Positions 26,681 through 35,850 of a stretch of DNA of 64,000 nucleotides are shown in pieces. Under the pieces are notes generated by a model. It saw nothing but the letters and a program-made list of their open reading frames with translations. It searched no databases and had not been told where the DNA came from. Within the stretch, counting starts at the first letter, position 1; each line of letters opens with the position of its first letter. The stretch is taken from the NCBI GenBank assembly GCA_039583345.1, contig JAZDSJ010000009.1, positions 112,799-176,798 of the forward strand, given 5' to 3'. This DNA is from Tectiglobus diatomicola (GTDB taxonomy: Bacteria; Pseudomonadota; Alphaproteobacteria; Rhizobiales; Hyphomicrobiaceae). Made by a program: the position numbers and the translations under genes.

Positions 26681-26972
26681 TTTTAATAAAAACTTTTTGT
26701 GTAGAATGGATGTTCTATTTAGCTCTTGCTAATCACTAAATAAATAAAGAGAATTAAGTGGTGCTCATTTTACTGGAATAAAAAAGTTTTGAAGACTATC
26801 AAAAACAGCGTCAGATCCATAAACTAAATTTTAAAAAAATATTACATTCTTACTAACACTAAAACCTTCTTCTCTATAGCCACCAAAGCTAGTCACCATC
26901 ATATGTATTTGACAATTAAAAGTATCGTGGCTGAAATAACTAACAGAAGCTATATTAAAAGTACAAAATATT

Positions 26973-27009
26973 AAAACCGAAGAATACTTTGCAGTATATC
27001 TCCGGTTTT
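26973..27009 (-). terminator. Rho-independent terminator of the sdh operon
   Basis: On the minus strand, AAAACCG pairs with CGGTTTT and the stem continues through a G-T pair, AGA/TCT, one bulge and ATACT/AGTAT, closed by a GCAA tetraloop. It lies about 70 bases past the sdhB stop. The outer A/T pairs make it usable on both strands. Confidence 0.8.
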
Positions 27010-27078
27010 ATCTTTGAAAGGGTGGATTGTATTAGGTTAAATAATTTTATGACTACTTATAATAATACTTGAATTCAG

Positions 27079-27858
27079 TTAAACGCGACGTTCAACCATT
27101 AGCTTCTTTAATTCCGCAATAGCCTTTGCTGGGTTAAGTCCTTTAGGGCACGCTTTTGCACAGTTCATAATGGTATGGCAACGGTAAAGACGGAACGGAT
27201 CCTCTAGATCATCTAATCTTTCACCTGTGGCCTCGTCGCGTGAATCGTTGATCCAACGGTATGCTTGTAAAAGTACTGCTGGTCCTAGATAACGATCGGA
27301 ATTCCACCAATAGCTTGGGCATGATGTTGAACAGCAAGCACATAAAATGCATTCGTAAAGGCCATCCAGGTCTTCACGGTCTTCCCTACTTTGGCGCCAC
27401 TCAGTAGGAGGCATTGGGCTGGATGTTTTCAGCCACGGCTCAATTGAGCGATGCTGTGCGTAAAAATTTGTCATGTCAGGAACAAGATCTTTAACAACTT
27501 TCATGTGCGGAAGCGGATATATAGTGACATCACCTTTAATATCATCAATAGCCTGTAAGCAGGCGAGGTTGTTTTTCCCTCCGATATTCATTGCACAGGA
27601 GCCACAGATACCTTCGCGACAAGAACGACGAAAAGTGAGCGAAGTGTCAATGTTACCTTTAATCTTAATAAGCGCATCAAGAACCATCGGTCCGCAGTCA
27701 TCTTGATTGACCCAATAAGTATCAAGGCTAGGATTTTTACCGTCATCAGGGTTCCAGCGATAAATTTGAAATTTTTTCCAACGTCCTTTCTCGCCTTTTT
27801 CATTCCAAGTCTTACCGGTATTAACTTTAGAATTTTTTGGAAGCGTAAGCTGTACCAT
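27079..27858 (-). CDS. sdhB: Succinate dehydrogenase iron-sulfur subunit
   Basis: Carries electrons from the flavin of SdhA to ubiquinone in complex II on the inner face of the membrane. All three clusters are intact: [2Fe-2S] by Cys80, Cys85, Cys88 and Cys100; [4Fe-4S] by Cys170, Cys173, Cys176 and Cys180; and [3Fe-4S] by the CHTIMNCAKACPKG segment (Cys227, 233, 237). At 259 residues it is typical for alphaproteobacteria and mitochondria. It is separated from sdhA by 1.28 kb that holds an unrelated ORF, whereas in most relatives sdhA and sdhB are adjacent or nearly so. A terminator follows it. Confidence 0.97.
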   Translation of the reverse strand: MVQLTLPKNSKVNTGKTWNEKGEKGRWKKFQIYRWNPDDGKNPSLDTYWVNQDDCGPMVLDALIKIKGNIDTSLTFRRSCREGICGSCAMNIGGKNNLACLQAIDDIKGDVTIYPLPHMKVVKDLVPDMTNFYAQHRSIEPWLKTSSPMPPTEWRQSREDREDLDGLYECILCACCSTSCPSYWWNSDRYLGPAVLLQAYRWINDSRDEATGERLDDLEDPFRLYRCHTIMNCAKACPKGLNPAKAIAELKKLMVERRV

Positions 27859-28112
27859 TACTTTTTATCCTTTTGCTTTGGTATCTGCTGCTATAAGCAC
27901 TATACGTGTTATATCTCCATACAAACTGTTCCAACACAATTGGCTCAATAATTTAAGCCTTATTAAATGCGACTTCTTCACTACAGACTGCTACTATACA
28001 GGTTAAACAAGACTTAATTTAAAAAATAGTCTACTTATTGTCCATGTGAGGTTTGCTTTTTTAAAACAGTGACAATCTCATATATGGTATTAGATGCTAA
28101 TCGATAAGTGTA

Positions 28113-28739
28113 TTAACATAAATGGTAATCCTTAAGCTTCTTAACAAGATCTGCCAATTTCAATGCCACTTGAAGCCCCACTTCAACTGAATATTGCATA
28201 GATACTCGTTCTACAAGCACACAATTTAGTTGCTCCTGAGCCTCTCCAAAGCCATAGAAAATCTCATCTGGGGGATTGATTACTCCATCTTCGATGGCCA
28301 TCATAACTTCGAATGAGTTTTGCGAGGCGACGACCATCATAGACGCGATATCATCTATTGAATTTTGGTAAATCTTCAAAGCTGATCTACTAACTCGCAC
28401 CCCATGTACACCAAATTTTATAGGCAATTCCTGTTCTTTAAACAGGGCCTGCGCTCTGTGAAAACGTCTGAAAACATCTTGAATAATAAGACAGCATCTC
28501 TCTAAATCTTGTAATGCCGCAGATACCTTTCGTTTAGGCTTTATGTCATCTTGTTTACATTCCTCAGCAATCCAATTCATAAGTGCTATAGACGCTATTG
28601 TGGCAAGCACAGAGAGTGCTGGAAGCACGGCTGTTAGGGGATCCGGAGCAACACGAGTGTTATCATAATTGGTTTTAACTACAATTTTATCTGCAACGTT
28701 AAAAATACCACTACCATGCTCACGACTTCTATTATTCAT
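28113..28739 (-). CDS. Unrecognised 208-residue protein between sdhA and sdhB
   Basis: I do not recognise a family. Residues 37-58 (PLTAVLPALSVLATIASIALMNW) form one hydrophobic segment that could be a membrane anchor. The rest, about 75-208, looks helical and soluble, with DLERCCLIIQDVFRRFHRAQALFKEQE and a leucine-rich C-terminal helix ending VALKLADLVKKLKDYHLC. It reads in the same direction as the sdh genes and lies 254 bases before sdhB, so it could be cotranscribed. The frame of 208 codons in such AT-rich DNA argues that it is real. It may be a lineage-specific protein or a displaced gene. No function is proposed. Confidence 0.6.
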   Translation of the reverse strand: MNNRSREHGSGIFNVADKIVVKTNYDNTRVAPDPLTAVLPALSVLATIASIALMNWIAEECKQDDIKPKRKVSAALQDLERCCLIIQDVFRRFHRAQALFKEQELPIKFGVHGVRVSRSALKIYQNSIDDIASMMVVASQNSFEVMMAIEDGVINPPDEIFYGFGEAQEQLNCVLVERVSMQYSVEVGLQVALKLADLVKKLKDYHLC

Positions 28740-29135
28740 TTTGAAGCCTAACTTTCAGTTATTTTGAATTAAGTATAACAGTGATTTTGACGGCTTCTAA
28801 TTGAATATACTGTTATGAATAATTCGAGGCTATTATGAACAGAAAACAAAGCTCCATATCATAAATGATAATATGAAATGGATGATCACAAATTCCTCAA
28901 ACGTTTAACCAGCCGAAGCTAAAATGTATGCTAGATAGGAGGGAGACACGTACAACGAAATAAGTGACGCTCTAGTACCAACAAAAAAGAGCGAAGGCTA
29001 GCTGTGTAGAGTGATCTTCAAACCAACTCGCTATAACTGAACGGCTTACGTGTGGTGGGAAGCTTATATTGAGCGACCCACCAAATTGATTTTTAATATA
29101 AAGCGACGTCCTACTTTAATCTCTAAGGTTAGAGA
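28740..29135. other. Spacer after sdhA with a GC-richer, hairpin-bearing patch
   Basis: From about 28895 to 29100 the base composition is less AT-rich than the usual gaps here. CGCTCT (28968-28973) pairs with AGAGCG (28988-28993), and TGGTGGG (29053-29059) pairs with CCCACCA (29077-29083). No coding frame. It could be a gene remnant, an RNA, or processing or attenuation sites behind sdhA. Confidence 0.4.
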
Positions 29136-30977
29136 CTAATACACGCGTGCCTTAGGTTCAATATAACCTATTTCATTAGTCATAGTGAATTCGTGCACTG
29201 GTCTGTAGTCCATTTTGATACTATTTTTTGCATCATCAGACCAAGCTAACGTGTGTTTCATCCAATTCTGATCATCACGTTCGCTAAAATCTTCGCGTGC
29301 ATGAGCACCTCGACTCTCTTGGCGGTTCTCGGCACTGTACATAGTGACAGCAGCCTGCGAGATGAGGTTTTGATACTCAAGAGCCTCAATAAGATCTGTG
29401 TTCCAAATAAGCGAACGATCTGAAACAGATATATCCTCGGTTTGTTTCCAAATTTCAGAAATCTTATCAACACCTTCTTTTAAGACCTCACCGTCTCTGA
29501 ATACTGCACAATTATTCTGCATCACGCGCTGCATATCAAGACGCAATTTTGCAGTAGCAGTACCTCCAGATGCGTTGCGTGCCTTATCCAAACGAGATAA
29601 AGCCATTTCGTCAATATCCGATGGTAAGTCCTGATGAGGAGAGCCAGCCTCTAGGGTTTCACCGCATCTCAATCCAGCAGCTCGACCAAATACTACAAGG
29701 TCAATTAGAGAGTTTGAGCCAAGACGATTGGCACCGTGCACTGAGACACAGGCTGCTTCACCAATAGCCATAAGACCAGGTACAACACTATCTGGATCAC
29801 CATTTCTTAGTGTCACTACTTCCCCGTAGAAGTTTGTTGGAATACCTCCCATGTTATAATGTACTGTTGGGATAACTGGTATAGGCTCTCGTCTAACATC
29901 AACACCGGCAAAGATCTTTGCGCTCTCACTAATACCAGGAAGCCGCTCCGCTAGCACGTCTGGATCTAAATGATCAAGATGTAAAAAGATGTGATCTTGC
30001 TCTTTACCAACGCCTCTTCCCTCACGTATCTCCATAGTCATAGAACGGGATACAACGTCACGCGAAGCTAGGTCTTTTACACTAGGGGCATAGCGTTCCA
30101 TAAAACGCTCACCTGCACTATTGGTCAAGTAGCCCCCTTCACCACGCGACCCCTCTGTTATCAGTACACCCGCCCCATAAATACCTGTGGGGTGAAATTG
30201 AACAAACTCCATATCTTGAAGAGGGAGACCAGCACGCAACACCATGGCATTGCCGTCGCCAGTACAGGTATGTGCCGACGTAGCAGAAAAGTATGCTCGA
30301 CCATAGCCACCGGTTGCAAGGATAGTTTTGTGTGCACGAAAACGGTGTATAGTACCGTCATCCATATTTAGCGCCACAATACCACGGCAAGCACCATCCT
30401 GATCCATCAAAAGATCGATAGCGAAATACTCTATAAAAAATTCTGCAGTGTGCCTTAAAGCTTGACCATAAAGTGTATGAAGCATTGCGTGGCCTGTGCG
30501 ATCAGCTGCAGCACATGTACGCTGAGCCGGTGGCCCCTCACCGAAGTCAGTTGTCATTCCTCCAAACGGACGTTGATAGATTTTACCATCTTCTGTTCGA
30601 GAAAAAGGAACTCCGTAGTGCTCCAGTTCATACACAGCCTGCGGAGCATTTCGACACAAATACTCTATGGAATCCTGGTCACCTAGCCAGTCAGCACCTT
30701 TAACTGTATCGTACATGTGCCATCGCCAATCATCATTCCCCATATTTCCTAAAGATGCGGCAATACCACCCTGCGCTGCAACTGTGTGAGAACGTGTTGG
30801 AAAAACTTTTGTAATGCATGCTGTCTTTAGGCCTGATTGAGCAGCACCTAGAGTCGCTCTCAAACCAGAACCACCCGCACCAACCACTACAACATCATAC
30901 TTATGGTCGACGATATTATAAGCATACCCATTAATTTTTGGTGCAGAAACACCATTTACCATGCTTGTCATATTCAT
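29136..30977 (-). CDS. sdhA: Succinate dehydrogenase flavoprotein subunit
   Basis: Oxidises succinate to fumarate with covalently bound FAD. The dinucleotide loop VVVGAGGSGLRA is at about residues 30-41. The flavin-linking histidine sits in TRSHTVAAQGG (about residue 63). The catalytic segment HPTGIYGAGVLITEGSRGEGG and the second FAD motif HGANRLGSNSLIDLVVFGRA are intact. The C-terminal helical region ends in EIGYIEPKARVY. At 613 residues it is full length. Its ATG overlaps the stop of sdhD by one base (TAATG), so translation is coupled. Confidence 0.98.
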   Translation of the reverse strand: MNMTSMVNGVSAPKINGYAYNIVDHKYDVVVVGAGGSGLRATLGAAQSGLKTACITKVFPTRSHTVAAQGGIAASLGNMGNDDWRWHMYDTVKGADWLGDQDSIEYLCRNAPQAVYELEHYGVPFSRTEDGKIYQRPFGGMTTDFGEGPPAQRTCAAADRTGHAMLHTLYGQALRHTAEFFIEYFAIDLLMDQDGACRGIVALNMDDGTIHRFRAHKTILATGGYGRAYFSATSAHTCTGDGNAMVLRAGLPLQDMEFVQFHPTGIYGAGVLITEGSRGEGGYLTNSAGERFMERYAPSVKDLASRDVVSRSMTMEIREGRGVGKEQDHIFLHLDHLDPDVLAERLPGISESAKIFAGVDVRREPIPVIPTVHYNMGGIPTNFYGEVVTLRNGDPDSVVPGLMAIGEAACVSVHGANRLGSNSLIDLVVFGRAAGLRCGETLEAGSPHQDLPSDIDEMALSRLDKARNASGGTATAKLRLDMQRVMQNNCAVFRDGEVLKEGVDKISEIWKQTEDISVSDRSLIWNTDLIEALEYQNLISQAAVTMYSAENRQESRGAHAREDFSERDDQNWMKHTLAWSDDAKNSIKMDYRPVHEFTMTNEIGYIEPKARVY

Positions 30978-31357
30978 TAAGCCCCAAAGTTAATTTTGAA
31001 TATTGCAAAAGCTGATGCTAAGCCAACTGCTATAGCAAAGAATGTGTTAAGCATTAAAAGAACAATCTTAATGCTCTCAGCGTCAACATAATCTTCGATT
31101 ATAACCTGCATACCTAACCGCATGTGATACATGCCTGACGAGATCATTAAAAGCAATGAAATCGCCACCAATGGATTAGCAAGCCAACCTTTCACAACTT
31201 CATATTCTTGGCCTGAAGTGTTAGCTATAAGCCACACAAAGAAAAGACCAAGAAAAATGTTTGCAACTGCAGTTACACGTTGCTGCCAAAAGTGATCGGC
31301 ACCTTCTTTTGCAGAACCAAGCCGACGAACATTTTTTAGTGGTGTGCGCATAGACAT
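30977..31357 (-). CDS. sdhD: Succinate dehydrogenase membrane anchor subunit D
   Basis: A small anchor of 126 residues with three membrane helices: AVANIFLGLFFVWLIANT, NPLVAISLLLMISSGMYHMRLG and IVLLMLNTFFAIAVGLASAFAIF. The histidine and following residues in YHMRLGMQVIIEDYV contribute to heme or quinone binding, and the leader has MRTPLKNVRRLGSAKEGADHFWQQRVTAVAN, typical of alphaproteobacterial SdhD. The open frame extends back inside sdhC, but the ATG at 31357, two bases after the sdhC stop, gives the normal length, so I use it. Confidence 0.94.
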   Translation of the reverse strand: MSMRTPLKNVRRLGSAKEGADHFWQQRVTAVANIFLGLFFVWLIANTSGQEYEVVKGWLANPLVAISLLLMISSGMYHMRLGMQVIIEDYVDAESIKIVLLMLNTFFAIAVGLASAFAIFKINFGA

Positions 31358-31359
31358 AA

Positions 31360-31776
31360 TTAAAACGCTCCCTCGAATCCACCAGCTATCAACCAAATCA
31401 TTACGGTACACAATAGCGAAGCTATAAGTGTTAGCCAGCATAGAAAATTAATACTTGGAAGGTCGAAGGCATAACCAACATCCCAAATAAAGTGTCGAAT
31501 GCCGCCAAACATGTGATGTAGAAAAGCCCATGTATAACCTAGCATAACCAATCGTCCAGGTAATGTCGCAAAAAGTGAATTTACGAATTGGAACGGTTCG
31601 GAGCCACTAGAAGCCGCAATCAACCATATTGCCAGCATAATTGTCCCAAAATAAAGAGCTGCACCCGTTGCTCTATGTATGATGGACATAAGCATATTAA
31701 TTTCAGGCTTATAGACGTATAAATGCGGTGATAGCGGTCGCGCTTTTCCTATTTGACCTGTCTCGCTATTGTACAT
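31360..31776 (-). CDS. sdhC: Succinate dehydrogenase cytochrome b556 subunit C
   Basis: The larger membrane anchor of complex II. RPLSPHLYVYKPEINMLMSIIHRATGAALY is the family opening with the quinone-site serine and arginine. HHMFGGIRHFIWDVGYAF carries the heme histidine. Three hydrophobic helices are visible. Two starts are possible: ATG at 31791 or ATG at 31776. The second has GGAG at an ideal distance and leads directly into the family N-terminus, so I choose it; with the first the protein has five more residues. First gene of the sdhCDA run. Confidence 0.93.
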   Translation of the reverse strand: MYNSETGQIGKARPLSPHLYVYKPEINMLMSIIHRATGAALYFGTIMLAIWLIAASSGSEPFQFVNSLFATLPGRLVMLGYTWAFLHHMFGGIRHFIWDVGYAFDLPSINFLCWLTLIASLLCTVMIWLIAGGFEGAF

Positions 31777-32888
31777 AACTGAGTTCTCCATATTCTCAAA
31801 GCAGTCAAATCACTTGCTTTAATTTAGATTCGCTTAGATTCTGAATCAATAGCGCGAAAATTTGCTATTATACATCATACACCTCTGAGGAGAAAACTAA
31901 ATGACCAGCTGTGAAAATTTTCGGCATCTCAAAACTACTATAGTTTAAAACGAATGTTAGTCCCGATCTAAATTTAAACTTAAATAATAATCAGGATTGT
32001 GTACCCACTTAGTTTCTAAGTATTGAGGTCTGCGACTTACTTCGATTTATTCTAGCTTGTGTTGCAGAAACTTATTCAAATTAAGATACTACATCATGTT
32101 AACACATATATAGGCTTTACTGAGATGTGTAAATTATCACACCCTATCATGATTTCACTGCGTCAAAAATACCTTAATTATTAGTTGCGCATTCTAAATA
32201 TGTTTTATGTTTGATACTTTAAATTAATTTACTACATCTAGCTAAGAGATTTGTTTGTTTACCATCCAAATCTGATTATGACGCATCAGCAAGGGGCTTT
32301 GGCATAAGACCTCAATTAAACAACTTCCTCAAATCTGAGTGAATCTAACTTTACAATTTCGAATGTGACAATTACAGATTTGTTAAAAAACGTTGTTGCA
32401 ACTCGGTTCCCACTCTGCACTGCACGAAAACTTTTCGCGTTGTATAAACTAAATTATGGTAACAAATACTATTTCAACATGGCACTTATTAAAATAATAT
32501 TCAGTTTGGCCCAGAATATTAATATTGCAGTCAGACATGAGCAAATTGACTTACTCCACTATCTCGAAGTAAACCCTAGCGAATCAACAATAATGAGTTT
32601 AAGCACTATTATTTCTTCCAACCTGATTTGGCCTATACCCGTATTGTAGTGTTACTTGTGTCGATATTTAACCATCTGCACGCTGGATCAATCGTTTAGA
32701 CATGCACCCAAGACTTGGAAAAGCATAGGCTTTAACTCAAATCACGTCTGTGTCTATTTAGATTAACATACACGATTTGTTTTTCACTCGCTTTAGATTC
32801 AATTCTTACGTGTTAATTAAGAAAAACTTGCTTTAAGGTTGTCTATATTGATTTCTATATAGTAATGCTGGAGATTTGAGTTTAGAAG
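31777..32888. other. Long spacer between divergent sdhC and pyridoxal kinase
   Basis: No gene is supported. A 94-codon frame at 32365-32649 starts with GTG and has no family resemblance. At 31901 a 15-codon frame has a good GAGGAGA ribosome site and then stops. The sdhC promoter region lies at the left end. Confidence 0.4.
31824..31872 (-). promoter_or_regulatory. sdhC promoter with repeated elements
   Basis: On the minus strand TATAAT (complement of 31867-31872) is a consensus -10 box about 90 bases before the sdhC start; the -35 is weak. Downstream, GAATCTAA occurs twice ten bases apart (complements of 31834-31841 and 31824-31831), and GATTC-T-GAATC at 31837-31847 is a perfect palindrome. 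This is a candidate operator between promoter and gene. Confidence 0.4.
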
Positions 32889-33719
32889 ATGTTAAACATT
32901 TTTGTTATTTCATCTCAGGTGTCATACGGACATGTAGGTCTGAACGCAATTTTGCCGGCTGTTCAGGCGTTGGGACATGAAGTATTTGCGTTGCCAACTG
33001 TGATTCTATCTAATCATCCTGGGCACCGATTTGCCTCTGGCGAACAGGTATCACCTATTACACTGGAAGAAATGGTCACTGCATTGGATGATAATGGCTG
33101 GCTATCTGCAATAGATCGTATTTTAACAGGTTATATGCCTAGCGTTGAACATGTGAATTTCGCAGCTGAAACAATAATCCGCATCAAATCAAAATCTCCA
33201 GGTGTCGAAGTCATTTGCGATCCTATTATTGGCGACGACTCCGAAGGTGTGTACATCGATATTGAAGCTGCTGTAGCAATCCGTGAAAGACTAGTTCCAT
33301 TGTCAAATATGATGCTCCCAAACAATTTCGAGCTAAGTTGGTTATCGGAAGTGGACATCAAGAACGAGAGAGATGTCTTACTTGCAGCGCGTGCCTTCCC
33401 TGAAACCAGCGTTTTAGTCACATCAGTACCTACGTATGAGCATGACATCATGGCAAATATTCTATCACCTTGTGATTTATCCGTTAATGTTGCGAGAAGT
33501 TGTTGCTTTAAGGTTTATTCTGATGTTCCGAAAGGAACAGGCGATTTCTTTTCCGGTCTAATCGCGGCTGGTGCAACTTTTGATGTGGCGACGGCTCAGA
33601 CATCGGCACTAGCCCGGCTAAGTGTAGGAAAACCACATTTGGATATTATTCTTCAGCGTACAAGCTGGATCAGTGCCAAGCCATCAACTTTGGTCCCCGT
33701 CGAATTTAAAATAACATGA
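32889..33719 (+). CDS. pdxY: Pyridoxal kinase
   Basis: Phosphorylates pyridoxal to pyridoxal 5'-phosphate in B6 salvage. The ribokinase-like fold is seen in SSQVSYGHVGLNAILPAVQALGHEV at the N-terminus, ICDPIIGDDSEGVYID (the family aspartate region), MLPNNFELSWLSE and the nucleotide/catalytic motif KGTGDFFSGLIAAG with the catalytic aspartate. At 276 residues it has the usual PdxY length. Its last codons overlap the next gene by four bases (ATGA). Salvage of B6 fits a host-associated cell. Confidence 0.93.
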   Translation: MLNIFVISSQVSYGHVGLNAILPAVQALGHEVFALPTVILSNHPGHRFASGEQVSPITLEEMVTALDDNGWLSAIDRILTGYMPSVEHVNFAAETIIRIKSKSPGVEVICDPIIGDDSEGVYIDIEAAVAIRERLVPLSNMMLPNNFELSWLSEVDIKNERDVLLAARAFPETSVLVTSVPTYEHDIMANILSPCDLSVNVARSCCFKVYSDVPKGTGDFFSGLIAAGATFDVATAQTSALARLSVGKPHLDIILQRTSWISAKPSTLVPVEFKIT

Positions 33720-34447
33720 CACATTTTGTAGCAGGTATTGATGGGTGTCGGAAAGGCTGGATCGCCGTAATTCATGAAGTAAGTCAGCCTAATTCTTCGC
33801 GCTTGGAACTTTTTAGACGATTTAGAGATTTGCTAGAAAGTAAGCCATATCTTCATACAATAGCAATTGATATACCAATCGGATTGCCAGATTATATCGG
33901 AATTGGTGGACGAACCGCTGACCGTGAAGCACGTGCTGTCCTAGGACAAAGGCGATCTGCAGTTTTTGCTGTTCCCTCAAGAGCTACTGTAATGTGTGAT
34001 AATTACTCTAATGCCTGCGCTACAGCTTATAAAAGCTCAAACCCTCCACGTAAAATCTCAAAGCAGATTTTTAATATTTTTCCTAAAATCCGCGAAGTAG
34101 ATGCGCTAATGACACCTGTATTGCAAGCACGTGTTTTTGAAACGCACCCAGAGATTGCATTCTGGGCACTTAATGACAAAAGACCTTTAATATTACCTAA
34201 AAAATTAAAATCAAAACCTCATGCTGAAGGACTTAATTTTCGTCGAGATCTACTCAGAAAATATGATTATCCTGAAGAAACCTTATGCTCATCTAAATTT
34301 CGAACATCAGACGTTGGTCCAGATGACATTCTAGATGCCTGCGCAAATGCATGGAGCGCGACCCGAATCTTCAGGTGTATTGCGGAGAGGTTTCCAAGTC
34401 GACCTGAGATTGATTCTAAAGGTTTGCGGATGGAAATCTGGGGCTGA
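33716..34447 (+). CDS. DUF429 family protein (predicted RNase H-like nuclease fold)
   Basis: A 243-residue protein with the DUF429 hallmarks: opening FVAGIDGCRKGWIAVIHE (first strand with an aspartate), IAIDIPIGLPDY (second acidic strand), RRSAVFAVPSR, VFETHPEIAFWAL and the C-terminal DVGPDDILDACANAWSATR, which provides further acids. The pattern of acids on strands suggests an RNase H-like fold, but activity is unproven. It is coupled to the pyridoxal kinase by a four-base overlap, which says cotranscription but not a shared pathway. Confidence 0.85.
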   Translation: MTHFVAGIDGCRKGWIAVIHEVSQPNSSRLELFRRFRDLLESKPYLHTIAIDIPIGLPDYIGIGGRTADREARAVLGQRRSAVFAVPSRATVMCDNYSNACATAYKSSNPPRKISKQIFNIFPKIREVDALMTPVLQARVFETHPEIAFWALNDKRPLILPKKLKSKPHAEGLNFRRDLLRKYDYPEETLCSSKFRTSDVGPDDILDACANAWSATRIFRCIAERFPSRPEIDSKGLRMEIWG

Positions 34448-34575
34448 ATTATTTAGTATAATGTAATTGCAACCCATTGAGATGGATTGAAATTAAAATG
34501 TGTCACATTATCATATCTGCTTAGATAAAGCCTCTTTAGAACATTACGAATTTACTAAAACACGATTTTATTTTT

Positions 34576-35850
34576 TTAGACATGATCTCTGCGCTCATCG
34601 TCAACAACTATCCCATCATTAGGTAGAGTTTTAGGAGGAACTAATTGAACTGCACCTACGACTTGTGTGATTTTTTCAAGTGCTTTTGCAATTTTCTCAG
34701 CGAGCTGCTGCTCGTAATGGATAGCTTCAGCTTTGAGTACCATTGTATCCTGTGTGCCATCACGTCCGACAACCAAACGCAACCGCCCAAGTTGTGGAAA
34801 TCGTTTTGCAATTTTAGCTACGTGCTGTGCATGAATTAAGAAACCCTTTACTTTTACGACCTGATTAGCGCGACCCATCCAACCTCTTATCCGCATATTT
34901 GTACGACCGCATGGACTCATACCAGGCAAAACGGCTGATAGATCACCTGTTGCCAGGCGTATCATAGGATAGTCACGATTGAATGTAGTCACAAGGACCT
35001 CACCGACCTCGCCTGGTGGTAACGGATCGCCAGTCCCAGGTCGAACAATTTCAAGAAGTACACCTTCATCAACAATCATTCCCTCCAGCGCTTCACTTTC
35101 ATAGGCAATCATACCAGCATCAGCAGTAGCATAAACCTGAAAAACAAAAATCTTTCGGTCAAGATATTCTTGTCGTAGTGAAGGAAGCAAAGCACCTCCC
35201 GAAACTAAAGCACGTTGAAGTGAAGATGTGTCTTTACCCGCATCAGCTGCCTTATCCAATAAAATTTTAAGATAATTCGGAACACCTACATAGGCCGTAG
35301 GTTGAAGGTGTGCGATGACCTCCACATGCTGTTCTGTATTCTCTGGACCAGCAGGAATCACTGTGCAGCCCAATGCGCGTGCACCGGCATCAACAATCCA
35401 CGCTCCAGGTGTCAAATGATATGCAAAAGTATTCATGACAACATCACCCTTTCGAAAACCTGCTGAAAACAGCGCTCTTGCAGATCGCCACCAATCTGTA
35501 CCGTGACCCTCAGGTTCAAAAATCGGACCAGGTGACATAAAAACACGATTTAGGGATTTAAGATCTGATGTTGGAAAACCACCTAGAGGTGGTGTAAGAG
35601 CTTGCATATCTTTGAGTGAAAACTTCCGCATAACTGGCAATTTTGCAAGTGCTTCACGAGACGTCACAGATGATGGATCAAGGCCTTTGAGGTGACTAGC
35701 CCAGCCTGGAGCCTCTCTTATTGTTCGAGCCAAAAGACTTGGCAACATATTGAACAAAGCGAGTTCTCGTTGCTCAGGATCGCGGGTCTCTAGATAATCA
35801 AAGTTCACGCGTCCATTTTTCATAAGACTGTTATGTCCTTGCAAATCCAA
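34576..35850 (-). CDS. PaaK-like AMP-forming ligase family protein with altered nucleotide loop
   Basis: A 424-residue member of the phenylacetate-CoA ligase-like adenylating enzymes. The Ser/Thr/Gly-rich ATP loop expected near residue 110 is replaced by VFMSPGPIFEPEG. Later motifs are closer to standard: VFQVYATADAGMIAYE in place of the usual Y-G-x-T-E, YPMIRLATGDLS, and GWMGRANQVVKVKGFLIHAQHV, the hinge region. The C-terminal small domain is present. It stands alone on the minus strand. Possible roles are CoA activation of an aryl or fatty acid, or a non-catalytic derivative. The substrate cannot be told from sequence. Confidence 0.75.
   Translation of the reverse strand: MDLQGHNSLMKNGRVNFDYLETRDPEQRELALFNMLPSLLARTIREAPGWASHLKGLDPSSVTSREALAKLPVMRKFSLKDMQALTPPLGGFPTSDLKSLNRVFMSPGPIFEPEGHGTDWWRSARALFSAGFRKGDVVMNTFAYHLTPGAWIVDAGARALGCTVIPAGPENTEQHVEVIAHLQPTAYVGVPNYLKILLDKAADAGKDTSSLQRALVSGGALLPSLRQEYLDRKIFVFQVYATADAGMIAYESEALEGMIVDEGVLLEIVRPGTGDPLPPGEVGEVLVTTFNRDYPMIRLATGDLSAVLPGMSPCGRTNMRIRGWMGRANQVVKVKGFLIHAQHVAKIAKRFPQLGRLRLVVGRDGTQDTMVLKAEAIHYEQQLAEKIAKALEKITQVVGAVQLVPPKTLPNDGIVVDDERRDHV

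Larger units (their letters stand above)
26501..27078. other. Spacer between uspA-like gene and sdhB, with two hairpins
   Basis: No coding frame. It holds the palindrome at 26660-26680 and the strong sdhB-side terminator at 26973-27009, both listed separately. Confidence 0.5.

Noticed and set aside
32365..32649. 94-codon plus-strand frame between sdhC and pyridoxal kinase
   Set aside because: GTG start, no ribosome site, no recognisable motif, and composition like the surrounding spacer. Probably chance.
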